From Osedax fenrisi (Eukaryota; Annelida; Polychaeta; Sabellida; Siboglinidae), in assembly GCA_964019155.1 (NCBI GenBank), contig OZ025241.1, positions 27,318,059 to 27,382,058 on the forward strand: DNA of 64,000 bases, written 5' to 3'. Under the pieces are notes generated by a model. The model was given only the letters and a program-made list of their open reading frames with translations. It was not told the origin of the DNA and ran no database searches. Made by a program: the position numbers and the translations under genes. This document shows positions 20,709 through 33,364 of this stretch, one piece after another. Position 1 is the stretch's first letter; each line of letters starts with the position of its first letter.

Positions 20709-20932
20709 GCAGAATAACAATAGAAAACTTCCTTGACTGTTACTATTCAATGACTGACGGTGCGAGTCTGAGAATTACCCGCAATGACATGCTGGATACT
20801 GTAAGGGCTACAGAAGTGAGGGAAGAGGGATACCTCAATGTGGAGGAGTTCTTGAGAGCCTTCCGAATCATCGATACGGAGTTGAACAATAGACTAAACC
20901 ACACCCCTACTACGCCTGGTCACGCCCACTAG
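20709..20932 (+). CDS. EF-hand-like protein, gene copy 2, exon 2
   Basis: Acceptor ACGACAG|GC, frame G-RITIENFL. Differences from copy 1: Tyr at residue 65 (CYYS, unique), Thr 76, Asn 96, Arg 105, Thr 118 (unique) and Ala 125. Asn 96 and Thr 76 are shared with copy 3. All motif residues E88, G93, L95, E99 and F100 are kept. It ends in TAG. Open throughout, unlike the LINE in its intron. Confidence 0.74.
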
Positions 20933-21041
20933 AGTATTGGAAACGCCTACTTGATAGTTTAGAACACCCATAATAATTGATGATGATATATAAATTAAAT
21001 ACTTTTAAACATATATATATATATATATATATATAATAGAA

Positions 21042-21078
21042 TTATACCAATATTAATATTGGTATAATAATAAATAAA
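21042..21078 (+). terminator. Palindrome plus AATAAA, 3' end of copy 2
   Basis: The same 26-bp perfect palindrome (21042-21067) followed by overlapping AATAAA, about 110 bp after the stop codon. Confidence 0.55.
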
Positions 21079-21520
21079 CATTGTAAAATCGTTCATATTA
21101 ATTTATTTTTTTAATTTATTTATTTCCACTTCAATAGATTAGTATATTTTTATTGATATATCTATTCGTATGTTAATATTTTGAATCACATAATGTATTG
21201 TATATTTTGCTTATTTTTATATATTTTGTACTGTAACTTAACATCTCGCTATATTATTTATTTACTTTATATCCTAATTTCTCTATTTCAATAACGTATA
21301 TCATCGTTACCTTAAGAGGTTGCTACTACCTACTGCTTAGCCTGTGCATTCAACTCTGTATTACTTAATGTCTAGACCTGTTGTCACATACATCTATCCG
21401 TATAACATACAGTTCATGTACGAATGCGTTCCATTCAAGCGGTACTTCTTTGTTATCGTATAATGTTTAAATTTCACGTTCTACATCACATACATTTGGT
21501 TACGAAGTGAGACTTTTGCA

Positions 21521-21789
21521 TAGGGGCGTCACAGGGTGATTAAAAGTGGGGGGGGGGTATCTCAGACTCATCAATTATTACAATATATAAAAGAATACTT
21601 TTCTAAGAAGATACATATATTGACTGTATTGGTTTGTACAATACAAATTAATGTTGGATATAAGTATACTACAAAGACTATAAATAGAAGAAATATAATA
21701 TGTATAAAGAATACAATAATTTGTGGATCTTAAAAGTGGGGAGGGTGCTCCATGGTATATCCCCCACCCCTCCTTTTATGACGCCCCTT
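21521..21789. mobile_element. hAT-like MITE, unit 2
   Basis: Ends TAGGGGCGTCA and TGACGCCCCTT. The left target copy has drifted (TTTTGCA) while the right is CCTATGCA, as expected of an old insertion duplicated with the unit. Confidence 0.7.
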
Positions 21790-22838
21790 CCTATGCATAT
21801 TACAATATTTATTATAATATTATGTAAGGTAGAGGTAAAGGTAGAAGAAGAAGAGTAGACAATGCGATACTTTGGTTAATAACGATCTGCTAGATCCGAC
21901 TCTTCGAAGACTTTAGACGCTACTGATCACTGCGTATAATGAGGTCATAGCTATATTACCGACTCGCTTCAGGGTGTCCTAACACGGTCAAGTGACTATG
22001 CTATTATATTGGAATACTATATTATCATTGATGATAATTAATTTATAGTATAATATTATACTAAAGTATATATTTTCTAAAATGTATTAATTAATTATGC
22101 GTTACTAATGTATTTACTGAATTAATAAAGTAGATATATTAAACAATATCTGAATATCTAAATATCTTAAAATTAATTAATTTTTTTTACTTTTTATAAT
22201 TATAATATATAATAGATTTAGATAATTTGTAAGCTTTACTCTTCATATTTAAGCTCCATCAAATACCTATACTATTACTTGATTGCACAATTTACTCAAT
22301 TATTTAACAGAAAATGCCTTAATTATAATGCTTTTGTTTTGAATATTAACCAAGTATAATGTTATATTTTATATTTTATGTTTTTATATTTAATTTTGTA
22401 TTAGTTAATGATTTAATGATATATTTTATTAATATTAGTTAATGATTTAATGATATATTTTATTAATATTGATTAATTAAACAAATATATTTGTAATGAT
22501 GAATAATACAATAATTAATGATAATTAATAAATAAAATAAACATGACTTGTAAATTAATAACCATAAGTTTTTAATTTTATCTTATTTTCATGCATATTT
22601 TTATAATATTCAAATTCGATACATATAAAATAAATTCATATTTTGATATCAACATAAATAAAATACAACATAATTTATTTAAAATAATCTATATTATCTA
22701 ACTAAATAGTTATAATATTTAAATTAACTAAATATTGGTTATATTATATTGTCTATAGTTAATTATTACATATAATACATCGAGTGTAAGATTACATATG
22801 CTGGTGCATCATTAGCATGCTAACGATGTTCTTACCTA

Positions 22839-23022
22839 AAGGGAGTATCCCACTACTTTTCTATCAAGTTGTAATGGGATACCTTTTAAATTTATTATAT
22901 TTCAGGCAAGGTGCCGGAAAGTAAGGTGGTATCCGACTAAAATTGTAGTTAACTTGATAGAAAATCTTTTAAAGTTACTATATTTCCGGCAAGTTGTAGG
23001 AAATACTTGTAGAGGAGACCCC
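22839..23022. mobile_element. Fold-back MITE, deleted form, unit 2
   Basis: As in unit 1; the right TTCCGGCAAGTTGCCGG palindrome is mutated to TTCCGGCAAGTTGTAGG. Confidence 0.55.
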
Positions 23023-23091
23023 ATTATAATGGTGTCTATAAAAGAGGAATCATATAGTAATTATTATAAGAATTCCATATACAGACGAACA

Positions 23092-23280
23092 CTAGATGTT
23101 CCACATGTGTAAGGAAGTTAATAAAGTATTCACATTCTTATGTAATATTACGTAACTTAAGTCACAAGAGGTCATCACGTGGTCTACATCGAAGTGAATG
23201 GTTGTTAGGTGAATATTCTCAGTAGGAGCTGAAGTACTGAACACGTGACACTCTCGACGAACTTCCACACGTAATAACAT
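23092..23280 (-). CDS. Conserved small minus-strand ORF of unknown function, unit 2
   Basis: 62 codons. Relative to units 1 and 4 it lacks 12 bp (IGQY-type residues after STSAP), keeping the frame, and has S-to-R, I-to-S and T-to-A changes. It remains open to the same stop. Unknown function. Confidence 0.3.
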   Translation of the reverse strand: MLLRVEVRRECHVFSTSAPTENIHLTTIHFDVDHVMTSCDLSYVILHKNVNTLLTSLHMWNI

Positions 23281-24418
23281 ATATTTAGCGAATATTAATG
23301 CTGGATATCGTAGCTAGAATATTGTACATGCGATCGTAGTTTAAATGTAACTATAACATAAAAGAAAGGCTTAGCATAACTTAAAAAAACTGTTATTAAC
23401 ATAATTGCAATTATTTTGTTATGTGTTTATACACAAATGCATCTATGTAGTTATTTCTTGAATTAATAAATATATTTATATATATTACGAGGTATTTATT
23501 TAATAATGTTTTAAACCGATAGAATAAAAACTTGATAATAATGTTTACAATTAGTTATGTTGTTATAATATTATAATATTACCTATAGGTACACACACAA
23601 TCTACCTAAATGGAATAAAATCATGGAACTTACAGGCGAATAACACGATGATGATTTAAACTAAACAAATATTATTTTAATAATTTTATCTATATTACTT
23701 TTAATTATTATACAACATATTTTAGAAGTTTATATTTCTGCATTTTGTTTTATACAATTTATAATGTTGGGAAGATTCCACAGTTTGAACTGTTTGATAA
23801 ATATTTATAAAATATGAAGATTTTAAAATAATAGCACGATGATGGCATGTATATATTTGTCAATATATATGTATTAGTACAATTATAATCTGTCTATAAC
23901 CAAATCTGTTTTTAGTGAATAAAACAATATTATTTTTAATTTCATGTTTCATTATCTACTTTTCGAGTAAATAGGTATATAGTTTTATAAATTATATTTG
24001 TATAATTCAAAATAATTAGTAATTTTTAAATTTATCTCGTTATTTTGGATATTGTTAGTATACCCATTTGTTTCCCAGTATTTTATATTTAAACGTTGCA
24101 AAGGTTTCTCTCCTCATAAGGTAGAATAAATTGTTCTTTATAAATATGTCGCATTGAATTTGATTACAAATTAATTTGTATTTATATAATAATATAATTA
24201 TGCTGATAGGGGTTACATATAATTGAGTTAATTATTTAATGAGAGAGGTTGAACAGTAGTAAAGTATAGAATAAATATATGCATTTGAAAATAAGTAATA
24301 ATTTTAAATTATTTGATAAGAAAATATATATCACTCCCAAATCCACGCAACGTAATTAATAGCTATCCGATACTTATATGGCGCGGTTTCTATATAACAA
24401 ATGTAAATTCTCTAATAA

Positions 24419-25705
24419 ATGATATGCACAAATAATATAATTTGCATTATTAAAACAGTAACGATATCAACAATAACGGTATCAAATGAGACAACAAAGA
24501 AGGCAATTAAACTGTCAACAAGTGTCACAACCATAGGTACATGGGACGTCCGACGGACGTCGTCAGTTAAGGGTGATCATAGAACAAAAAGTTTTTTTGG
24601 ACACATCATATCGTATTGCGATTGAAATTCTAAGAATATATGTATACTTCAATTTTTTTTGAGTCATTTTTTACGACACGACATACTGCCAATTTTTTTT
24701 ACGATTATTTACATGTACTGTTAAAATTCCAAGAAATTTCCAGGACATTTTTTTTTAATTCTATTTTTTATATTTTCTATTCCATTATTATAAAATAAAT
24801 AGTGTGTTAAAATTTGATAACAAATTATTCATTACAAAGGTTTCAAATACTTATTTTTTTATAATTTATTTTTATAATGCAAAATGTGTATCTAACTTTA
24901 CTTTACTCTCACATCGTACATGTTAAACTTCACGAGGCTGTCGTGTGACCTTAGATTAATAAAAATAAAAAAAAATTTAATGGTATATTTATTAAGAAAA
25001 ACATAGTCCAATGTTAATCTGTTAATTTTCAATGTTCTATGATCGCCCTTAACGTCCGTACACTTAGAGGAGTTGGGCATATTCATGAACTAACGAGGGA
25101 GCTAAATTGCTATATTGATCATTAAACCTACAACTAGAACCTATCAGGGAGAAGATTTCAATAATGATCATGATTTAGTCTTGTGAAATATGAAGTTAAA
25201 GCTACGAACGCAGAAAAAGATATTCTCAAATTACTAATATAATAAATTTGACAGCTCAACATATCTTGGGTAAGTACAGATCTAAGATATAGCCAGGGAT
25301 TATAATCCAGAATTCTGTATACAGACGATATTTTTAATAAGTACGACAAAAGAAGAAGCTATAAGATAACTAAATATCAGAGTAAAGAACAAACTGAATA
25401 ATACATACATAAATATGATATGATACGTAGATATTTGAAAGCAGCAAAAAATGAATGGCTAAATTCTCGGGGCAAAAAATTGATTATAATTTGAAAGGGG
25501 AATACTTAGCAAAAGATAATTAAATACGATAAAGTCAATCACTAATTCGAAAACTAGAAAAAAGACAATCATCGATGTTAAAAATAGTAAACCACTTTAT
25601 GATGACAATTCCAGAATAGAAATATGGAAAGAGTATTCCAAATATCTCTATAACTGTACAATTAATCCTCAATGCGAAACATTTCTAAACGAAAATCATC
25701 GGTCT
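24419..25705 (+). pseudogene. RTE-type LINE remnant E, unit 2, split by a MITE
   Basis: Homologous to 13435-14200: 'TTIGTWDVR' before the insertion, then 'LRGVGHIHELTREL', 'NDHDLV', 'AAKNEWLNSRG' and the 'VKNSKPL' linker after it. Interrupted by 24553-25051. Confidence 0.65.
24553..25051. mobile_element. MITE of about 0.5 kb inserted in remnant E
   Basis: Inverted ends TTAAGGGTGATCATAGAACA (left) and TTAAGGGCGATCATAGAACA (complement of right). Flanked by ACGTCCG at 24546-24552 and 25052-25058; units 1 and 4 carry this once. The left end has an extra 14 bp outside the inverted repeat. Superfamily uncertain; a 7-9 bp duplication would suit hAT or Mutator-like elements. Non-coding, T-rich. Confidence 0.65.
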
Positions 25706-25819
25706 ACTTATAAATATATTCAATAATGTATGTTATCGTTAGAAAATATTTCAATTGAATACGTTTGATTATATATTTGTTATGATCAATTAATTAATAA
25801 ATGTATGTGTTTTTAAAAT

Positions 25820-25874
25820 ATCATAATAAATAAATAATAAATTATGCAATTTTAAATTATTTATTTATTATGAT
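25820..25874. promoter_or_regulatory. Inverted repeat 97 bp upstream of exon 1, copy 3
   Basis: Perfect 19-bp arms, the same spacing to the ATG as the other copies. Confidence 0.5.
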
Positions 25875-25970
25875 TTATAAATTTTAAATTCGATAATTAT
25901 ATATCACGATACATTATTATTTATATTTATTCTACTAAAAACGCACATTTATTGCATAATATATATTAAT

Positions 25971-26127
25971 ATGAATGTCATTAATTTCTCCGAGATTAAA
26001 TTTTATGAGAGAAATAACCTAAATAGAACTGTAATAATATTAAATGGGGAAAATGTTGATTACATCGTTAATAGAAATACAGGTCGTTTGAAGTATATCT
26101 TCAAATACATAGACGTTAACAATTCAG
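25971..26127 (+). CDS. EF-hand-like protein, gene copy 3, exon 1
   Basis: 157 bp, ends AAT TCA G|GTTTGT, phase 1, partner exon at 32277. Unique change: residue 46 is Tyr (AAA TAC ATA) instead of Asp, just before the first loop (FKYIDVNNS). No stop or frameshift. Confidence 0.72.
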
Positions 26128-26480
26128 GTTTGTTATTTATATATTAAATTAGTAGTAAATAATATTTACTAAATATACACTATAATTATATATATATATA
26201 GGCTACATATCAGTTATATATGGTGTATAATGTATTGGGCATATAAAGGTATATTTTGTTATTGTTAGTGTTATTTTTATTTGGTGGAGTCCTTTCATCC
26301 CATCCAGGAACTTAGATGAAGTTTTCACTTATAACCATATATGGCTCTAATGTACCTTCGAAGCCGCTCTCATGTTAAGGCATCCATGGTTTTAATGAGA
26401 GCCGATCATTTATTTATACACAATTATATAAGATCACTTCTATATAATATTTTAAGACCCATTTTATAAAATTAATTAAT

Positions 26481-26566
26481 GGTCCGCACGAGGCTCGAAC
26501 CCGTGGCCTACTGCTTGCAAGCACACATGTGTCTCTGACGCCTTAGTAACTGAGCCACACAGGCAG
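26481..26566 (-). repeat. SINE-1, class-II tRNA-like, intact (unit 3)
   Basis: Identical layout to 14855-14940 with A-box-like TGGCTCAGT, the TGCTTGCAAGCA arm and GGTTCGAGCC. Confidence 0.6.
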
Positions 26567-27042
26567 TTTATATATGATGATGAAGGAAGATATATAATAA
26601 TTTAATTTATATGTAAGTCACTCATATATGTATACACTATATAACCTATATACCAATGCTACCTGGTTGGGTTAATAGGGGTTAATATTATTAAATTAAT
26701 AGAGAACACAATCAGAACTTCGTGCGTTTTTAAAGGGTAGAAAAAGTCAATGGATTTCATATATTTATATATATATATATAACATTTACATTTATAAGTA
26801 CATATTTTATCTTAATTTATAAATACCATAAAGAATATGTTGTTATAAGAGTAAACAAATGCCATGTATTGGTGAATTTCCAACGTCGTGATTTTTCAAA
26901 AACATCCGATATGTGGCGATACCGTATTGAAACCGTTATTCTAACATCCGATATACAATTAGTTAATATACAATGCTATTCAATACTAGATCTAATACAT
27001 AAGATGTATGTATTTCGTATTAAGATTCACAATAGATAGGAA

Positions 27043-27080
27043 CACGTGATACAACATGTGACACGTTATACAACACGTGA
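27043..27080. promoter_or_regulatory. CACGTG cluster, intron of copy 3
   Basis: Two intact CACGTG plus CATGTG and CACGTT variants in the same tandem units. Confidence 0.4.
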
Positions 27081-28131
27081 CTACCATATTAATAATCAAT
27101 AATGTAAAAGTTATTGATTATAATGAATAATTATTCATTTATTAAATTAAATATATCTTATTAATTTATAATTATTTATAATTGTGTATATACTATTTGT
27201 TGGAGGATTAATAGACAATGTGATATATCTCGCCTATATATAGTTCATACGATAGGTTCGTAATCAATAGCTACATCAACCCACCAAGCTCGGATAGCCC
27301 ACGAAATAAAGCATATAGTTTGCCATACCTATACACTAAACAGATAACCTAAACATAAGAGTATGCCACCATACTTGTGTATCTGCTGATGTGTATGATG
27401 TCGTATTATTAGATGTGCTGGAACGATGGTGTGTATGTAGGGGGACCAACCAATCAAAATATATTTTGTGGTAAACGTGGGGGGGACCAATACATAGGAG
27501 GTTCCCCTATATTTTAAAGTGGGGAGACATATCACCCATTCCCACCTGTTGCATCACCCCTAGGTATAATATATGTACATTTTATATATATATATATAAT
27601 GGTTTCGGGTTTTTAATCTGTTTTCGGGTCGGTTTCGGGTTTTGAATATAAAATATTATTTATAATTTATATTTAATATAATATTATCCCAATCCCTGTA
27701 ACATCATATCTCGCAATGCAAACACGTTATAAATTCGCATTCGCCATTAATTAACAAATACAGATTGGATTATTTTACTGAATATTTATTTATATTTATA
27801 TAATTAGATTTTGTATAACTATAGTTTATAACTAACGTATACGTCGATATAAATCAGTTTTATTTGATATATGCTAGAATACATTGTATAGTGTACAATG
27901 TATACTATCATTATATAATATATAATTTATATCATCATATTATATTGTATATTGTTTATAATAATTAAATAATAAATTGTGGATTAATCATTTAAGTAAT
28001 TACCATTCATTAAAAACTATACACAGTTAAAAGTTAATAACTATGATGTTTATTTATTGAATCACACATATAATAAAATCGGATACAAATGGACCCATCA
28101 AGAAATCATAGACTTGTACATGTTATAAATA

Positions 28132-28305
28132 ACTGCGAGGAGCCCCGGACAATACAAAACAAATAGTAACATTTTTTTTCTTGTGTTTTGATTTATCGTG
28201 TATTAAATTCTTGATAAACACAAGAGAAAAACAAGAACTGCCTGGAGTCGAACCCGGGACCTTTAGATTACTAGATATTGGTTGTCCCACTGAGCCAACG
28301 ACCCC
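28132..28305 (-). repeat. SINE-2, tRNA-derived, intact boxes (unit 3)
   Basis: Perfect A box TGGCTCAGTGGG and B box GGTTCGACTCC on the minus strand, as in unit 2. Confidence 0.65.
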
Positions 28306-28703
28306 AGACTAGACATAGTTATAACATTACTTTTAATTCAAATACAAATTAATTTAATATGTATTTTAATATGTAGTCTAATTATCATATACTATTCAAT
28401 TATGTGATAAATATGGAACATATTATATATATATATTAGTGATTTAAGAGTTAACCCGGACTCGGTTTCGTGTTCAAAATCCGGGTTTAAAAAAAATGTA
28501 ATGAGTTCGGGTTTTGAAAAATGGTCCAAGATCGGTTCTGGGTTTTAGTAAATAAATTGCGGGTATTTGTGTAAAATAAAAATAATATTTAAATATTTAT
28601 ATAAATATTCGGATTAAATTATAGGGAGTGTCAAATATACTACTGGAAACCACAATAATAACAATATTAAAACACTTAAAATAATTAAACTACTAAAGAA
28701 AAC

Positions 28704-29574
28704 AAATACTATCGGAACTTGGAATGTTAGAACATTAAGAAGATTTGGAAACTGGAAGAATTGATAAAGGAACTGAGTAGATACAAATGGGACGTGATTG
28801 GAATTGCTGAAACAAGACTTACAGGCGATGGTGAACTGACAACAGAAGAAGGACACAAGCTGTATTAAATTGAACAAGGAAAACATTACGAAGGTGTTGT
28901 ATTTATGGTAAAGAAAGAAATAAAAAATTCCGTTATAAATTACACAGCTGTATCAAGCAGAATAATTTTGATTCGGATTAAAGCAAGCCCCATGAATATA
29001 ACCATCATTCAAATATATGTCTCCTACAACAGCATACACCGATGAGGAAATAGAACAATTTTATGAAAGTATTGATAATACGATAAAAGAAACACCCAAA
29101 CAAGATTTCTTAATTATACAGGGTGACTTCACCACAAAAGTCGGGAAAGATGCACACATCGAATGGCCAGCATGCGCAGGACGCTTTGGAATAGGTCATC
29201 AAAATGAAAGAGGATAAAGACTACTGGAATTTGCCGAAAAACACCAACTTGTAATAGTGAATACACTATATCCGCACAACGATTTAAGAACCACAACATG
29301 GCAATCTCCAGACGGCAAAACCCATAATCAAATTGATTACATACTAACACCAAGACGTTTCAATTCAAGCATCAAACAGTCAGGTACAATAACCTATCCA
29401 GGTGCAGACATAAACAGTGACCACGATTTGGTTCTCTGTAACATAAAACTCAAGCTAAAATCAAGCAGAACACCACAATCAAAACGAATAAGATTCAACT
29501 TAATCAAGCTCATGGACACGCATACATCTAAGTTATACAGATACGAACTGGATATGCAACATGGAAAAAAAAAA
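28704..29574 (+). pseudogene. LINE B unit 3, APE endonuclease region
   Basis: As unit 2, but the codon after NERG is TAA (29215-29217) instead of CAA, splitting the open part into 29017-29217 and 29257-29577. QGDFTTKVG, HNQIDYIL and NSDHDLV remain readable. The stop arose after the 2/3 duplication. Confidence 0.8.
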
Positions 29575-29813
29575 TAAAAAAATAAATAATAACTATTTCA
29601 GATTGCGATCTTACAACTGCATATACGAAGATAGAAGATACACTTACTAGCACAACTACTAAAATAATTGGAAAATACCGAAAGAAAAAGCAACCATAGA
29701 TGACAAACGACACACTCAACCTATTAGATAAAAGAAGAACTCTTAAATCAGCTAAGAAAGGAAAACCTGAACTTAATGATAAATATAGAGAAATTAAGGG
29801 ATTTTTAATATAG

Positions 29814-31021
29814 AAATTCGCAAGTTAATAATAAGAACGAAAGATAACTGGATTCAAACGCAATGTAAACTAATCGATGAAGATATGAAATACGGAAGAT
29901 TCAGCAAAAGAGCTTACGAAACTCTAAGAACTCTTACAAAAACAGCACATAGACAGTCATCAACAATAGAAGACAAGCAAGGGAAACCTTTGTCAGAAGA
30001 AAAGGCTATAGTAAATCGGTGGACTGAATACTGTCAAGAATTATATAATCACCCAATTAATCCGGACATCAACGTCTTACAGCGTAATAGCATGGACCAA
30101 GATGATGATTTACCAATACTTAAATACGAAGTTATAAACGCTATCAAAAGTGTAAAGGATGGAAAATCTCCTGGAAATGATAACATATCTAGCGAATTAC
30201 TAAAACATGGAGGAGATGCAATTGTCAATGTGTTCACTGAATTATGCCAAAAATCATGGTCTATGAAGAAATGGCCAGCACAATGTACTCAATCTTTAGT
30301 TATACCCATCCCCAAGAAAGGTAACCTCAGGAAATGTGAAAACTATAGAACCTTGAGTCAAATATCGCACACAAGCAACATTTTTCTAAGAATTATTCTA
30401 AATATATTGAACCCACAAGTTGAACGTATACTTTCTGATAAGCAAGCAGGATTTCGCAAAGGAAGAAGCACAGTCGAACAAATATTCAACTGTAGAATCC
30501 TAATGGAAAAACACATAGAGAGCCAAAAGGACTTATATCATAATTTTATCGATTTTAAGAAAGCCTTTGACTGTGTATGGCACGTATGGCATGACGGATT
30601 ATGGTATTCACTAGAAAAGTATGGCATAAACACCAACATTATTTCTATGATAAAATTTCTTTATTGTAATTCAACAAACGCTGTTCTAATAAATAACATA
30701 CAAGGCAACACATTCAAAACAACAATTGGAGTACGTCAGGAATGTCTTCTATCACCTGTACTATTCAATGTATTTCTTGAAAAGATAATGGCCGATATAC
30801 AGAATAACCATACTTCATCCATATCAATTGGCGGTCTTTCAATATCAAACCTAAGATTCTCAGATGATATAGACTTAATTGCTGGAAATACCCAAGAACT
30901 ACAAGCGTTTACGGACACATTTTCAAATAACGCTAGCATATACGGCATGGAAATTAGTATCGAAAAAAGTAAAGTAATGATAAATAGCAACGAAAATCAA
31001 CATGCAAATATATATCTTTAA
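29814..31021 (+). pseudogene. LINE B unit 3, reverse transcriptase
   Basis: The 378-codon frame (ATG 29885) has the same predicted protein as unit 2, including the VWHVWH duplication, VRQE and FSDD. Ends at 31021. Confidence 0.82.
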
Positions 31022-31051
31022 GGATGCAAACTGGAAGAAACATCAAGCAAC

Positions 31052-31545
31052 ATGACGCAAGCAACATCAGCTATGGTGAGATTAACCACTACCTGGAAGA
31101 GCACTCATATCAGATTCAAACTAAAGTACAATCTATATCGATCATTGATTTTATCAATATATTATTATGGCTGTGAATCGTCGACTTTGAATGCTAATAT
31201 AACCAAGAAAATTAAAGCTTTTGAAAACAAATCACACCGGAAACTATTATGCATAACATTCAGAGAAGGCAAAACCAATATATTTGTCAAAAATAAAATT
31301 AATACATTAATTGGTACATTTGAGCCTCTATTACAGACTAAAAGACGGCGAAAGCTAAAATGGTTCGATACCTCTAGACACAATAGAATCACTAAAACCA
31401 CTCTGCAAGGAATGGTTGAAGGATTAAGAAAAAGAGGTAGGCCGAAATGAAAATATATAGATGATGTTAAAGAGTAGACGAAAATGGAAATAGATGATAT
31501 TTTGTTAGAAGTTGATAACCGTGATAAATGTTGAAGACGATGTTT
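31052..31545 (+). pseudogene. LINE B unit 3, C-terminal domain
   Basis: Frame 31052-31450 is identical to the unit 2 copy (YYYGCESSTL ... RKRGRPK), then continues in a shifted frame with the DDVKE and DNRDK motifs. Confidence 0.78.
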
Positions 31546-31854
31546 TGTTTCCAGCAAAGTTTTGATCCCACCTACGATTTCCGAATCACGGGATTAAAGT
31601 AAAGTAAGTAAATTGTAATATCTCACTGTACCAATAAAATTGGAAAATAAGTATTTAATTATTTCATAAATATTAAAATATATACATTTTTGAACATAAC
31701 TTTTATTTTAATAAAAATTAACAAAAACTACAATATGACGTCTATTATAGAATTCAATAAGTTTTCCAGTGATACTAATAAAGATAATTTTTTTTAAATG
31801 TATAAAAATATTAAACAAATTTCAAATAATTTCAAAAAAATTCAAACAAATATT

Positions 31855-32118
31855 CTAAATTTCATTATCTCGAGTGTTTCGAGATAATGAAATTTAGGAT
31901 TTGATTGTCTCGAGATAATGAAAAATGGGCATATATGTATATATATATAAATATATTTATTATAATTTAGTTTCATATGAAACAATTAATATTATTTGTT
32001 TCGAAATATGTTCGCCTGGTTTCATTATTGGTTTCGAAACATTGTCATCTGGTTTCATTATTGGTTTCGAAACTTCTGAATTCTAAAATTGTTGGTATCG
32101 AAACAGTTTCGAAACATC
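31855..32118. repeat. Hairpin (perfect 19-bp arms) and 33-bp GTTTCGAAAC repeats, unit 3
   Basis: CTAAATTTCATTATCTCGA and its exact complement around GTGTT (31855-31897), then tandem CTGGTTTCATTATTGG/TTTCGAAAC units from about 31996. Confidence 0.6.
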
Positions 32119-32155
32119 ACAATTATGACCCTTACACATTATGCACTGCACATCC

Positions 32156-32192
<37 letters not shown>

Positions 32193-32276
32193 CTAAATTT
32201 ATTTTGTTATTCTCATAAATAGTACTATAGTAAAACCTACTATCTAGATTAACTTATGTATTATCACATACGACAG

Positions 32277-32500
32277 GCAGAATCACAATAGAAAACTTCC
32301 TTGACTGTTACTGTTCAATGACTGACGGTGCGAGTCTGAGAATTACCCGCAATGACATGCTGGATACTGTAAGGGCTACAGAAGTGAGGGAAGAGGGATA
32401 CCTCAATGTGGAGGAGTTCTTGAGAGCCTTCCGAATCATCGATACGGAGTTGAACAATAGACTAAACCACGCCCCTACTACGCCTGGTCACGCCCACTAG
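32277..32500 (+). CDS. EF-hand-like protein, gene copy 3, exon 2
   Basis: Acceptor ACGACAG|GC, frame G-RITIENFLDCYCS. Shares Thr 76, Asn 96, Arg 105 and Ala 125 with copy 2, keeps Cys 65 and Ala 118. Intact to TAG. With exon 1 it gives a 126-residue protein. Confidence 0.75.
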
Positions 32501-32576
32501 AGTATTGGAAACGCCTACTTGATAGTTTAGAACACCCATAATAATTGATGATGATATATAAATTAAATACTTTTAA

Positions 32577-32616
<40 letters not shown>

Positions 32617-32619
32617 GAA

Positions 32620-32656
32620 TTATACCAATATTAATATTGGTATAATAATAAATAAA
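32620..32656 (+). terminator. Palindrome plus AATAAA, 3' end of copy 3
   Basis: A 26-bp perfect palindrome (32620-32645) and overlapping AATAAA, as in copy 1. Confidence 0.55.
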
Positions 32657-33098
32657 CATTGTAAAATCGTTCATATTAATTTATTATTTTAATTTATTTA
32701 TTTCCACTTCAATAGATTAGTATATTTTTATTGATATATCTATTCGTATGTTAATATTTTGAATCACATAATGTATTGTATATTTTGCTTATTTTTATAT
32801 ATTTTGTACTGTAACTAAACATCTCGCTATATTATTTATTTACTTTATATCCTAATTTCTCTATTTCAATAACGTATATCATCGTTACCTTAAGAGGTTG
32901 CTACTACCTACTGCTTAGCCTGTGCATTCAACTCTGTATTACTTAATGTCTAGACCTGTTGTCACATACATCTATCCGTATAACATACAGTTCATGTACG
33001 AATGCGTTCCATTCAAGCGGTACTTCTTTGTTATCGTATAATGTTTAAATTTCACGTTCCTTCATCACATAAGTTGGTTACTAAATGAGACCTATGCA

Positions 33099-33364
33099 TA
33101 GGGGCGTCACAGGGTGATTAAAAGTGGGGGGATATCTCAGACTCATCAATTATTACAATATATAAAAGAATACTTTTCTAAGAAGATACATATATTGACT
33201 GTATTGGTTTGTACAATACAAATTAATGTTGGATATAAGTATACTACAAAGACTATAAATAGAAGAAATATAATATGTATAAAGAATACAATAATTTGTG
33301 GATCTTAAAAGTGGGGAGGGTGCTCCATGGTATATCCCCCACCCCTACTTTTATGACGCCCCTT
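33099..33364. mobile_element. hAT-like MITE, unit 3
   Basis: TAGGGGCGTCA...TGACGCCCCTT with intact CCTATGCA on both sides (33091-33098; 33365-33372). Confidence 0.75.

Larger units (their letters stand above)
20933..25970. other. Spacer between gene copies 2 and 3
   Basis: Same order as spacer 1: palindrome and AATAAA (21042-21078), GC islands (21312-21460; 21868-22000), hAT-like MITE, AT-rich DNA with the 34-bp duplication, fold-back MITE, small minus ORF, AT-rich 23290-24410 with no gene seen, remnant E split by a MITE, and the 5' flank with hairpin 25820-25874. Confidence 0.6.
28608..31610 (+). mobile_element. LINE B (RTE clade), unit 3, defective
   Basis: A collinear copy of 17034-20036 (offset 11574). 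The RT frame, the C-terminal frame and all shared frameshifts are the same. The clearest difference is a new stop in the endonuclease. Confidence 0.82.
26128..32276 (+). other. Intron of gene copy 3 (6149 bp)
   Basis: The same scaffold as unit 2. An extra stretch at about 26222-26335 ('tggtgtataatg...ttcacttataaccatat') is absent from unit 2, where the flanking 'tatatgg' repeats appear to have recombined it away; its first part is also seen in unit 4. Otherwise collinear with and nearly identical to unit 2, including LINE B. Confidence 0.65.
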
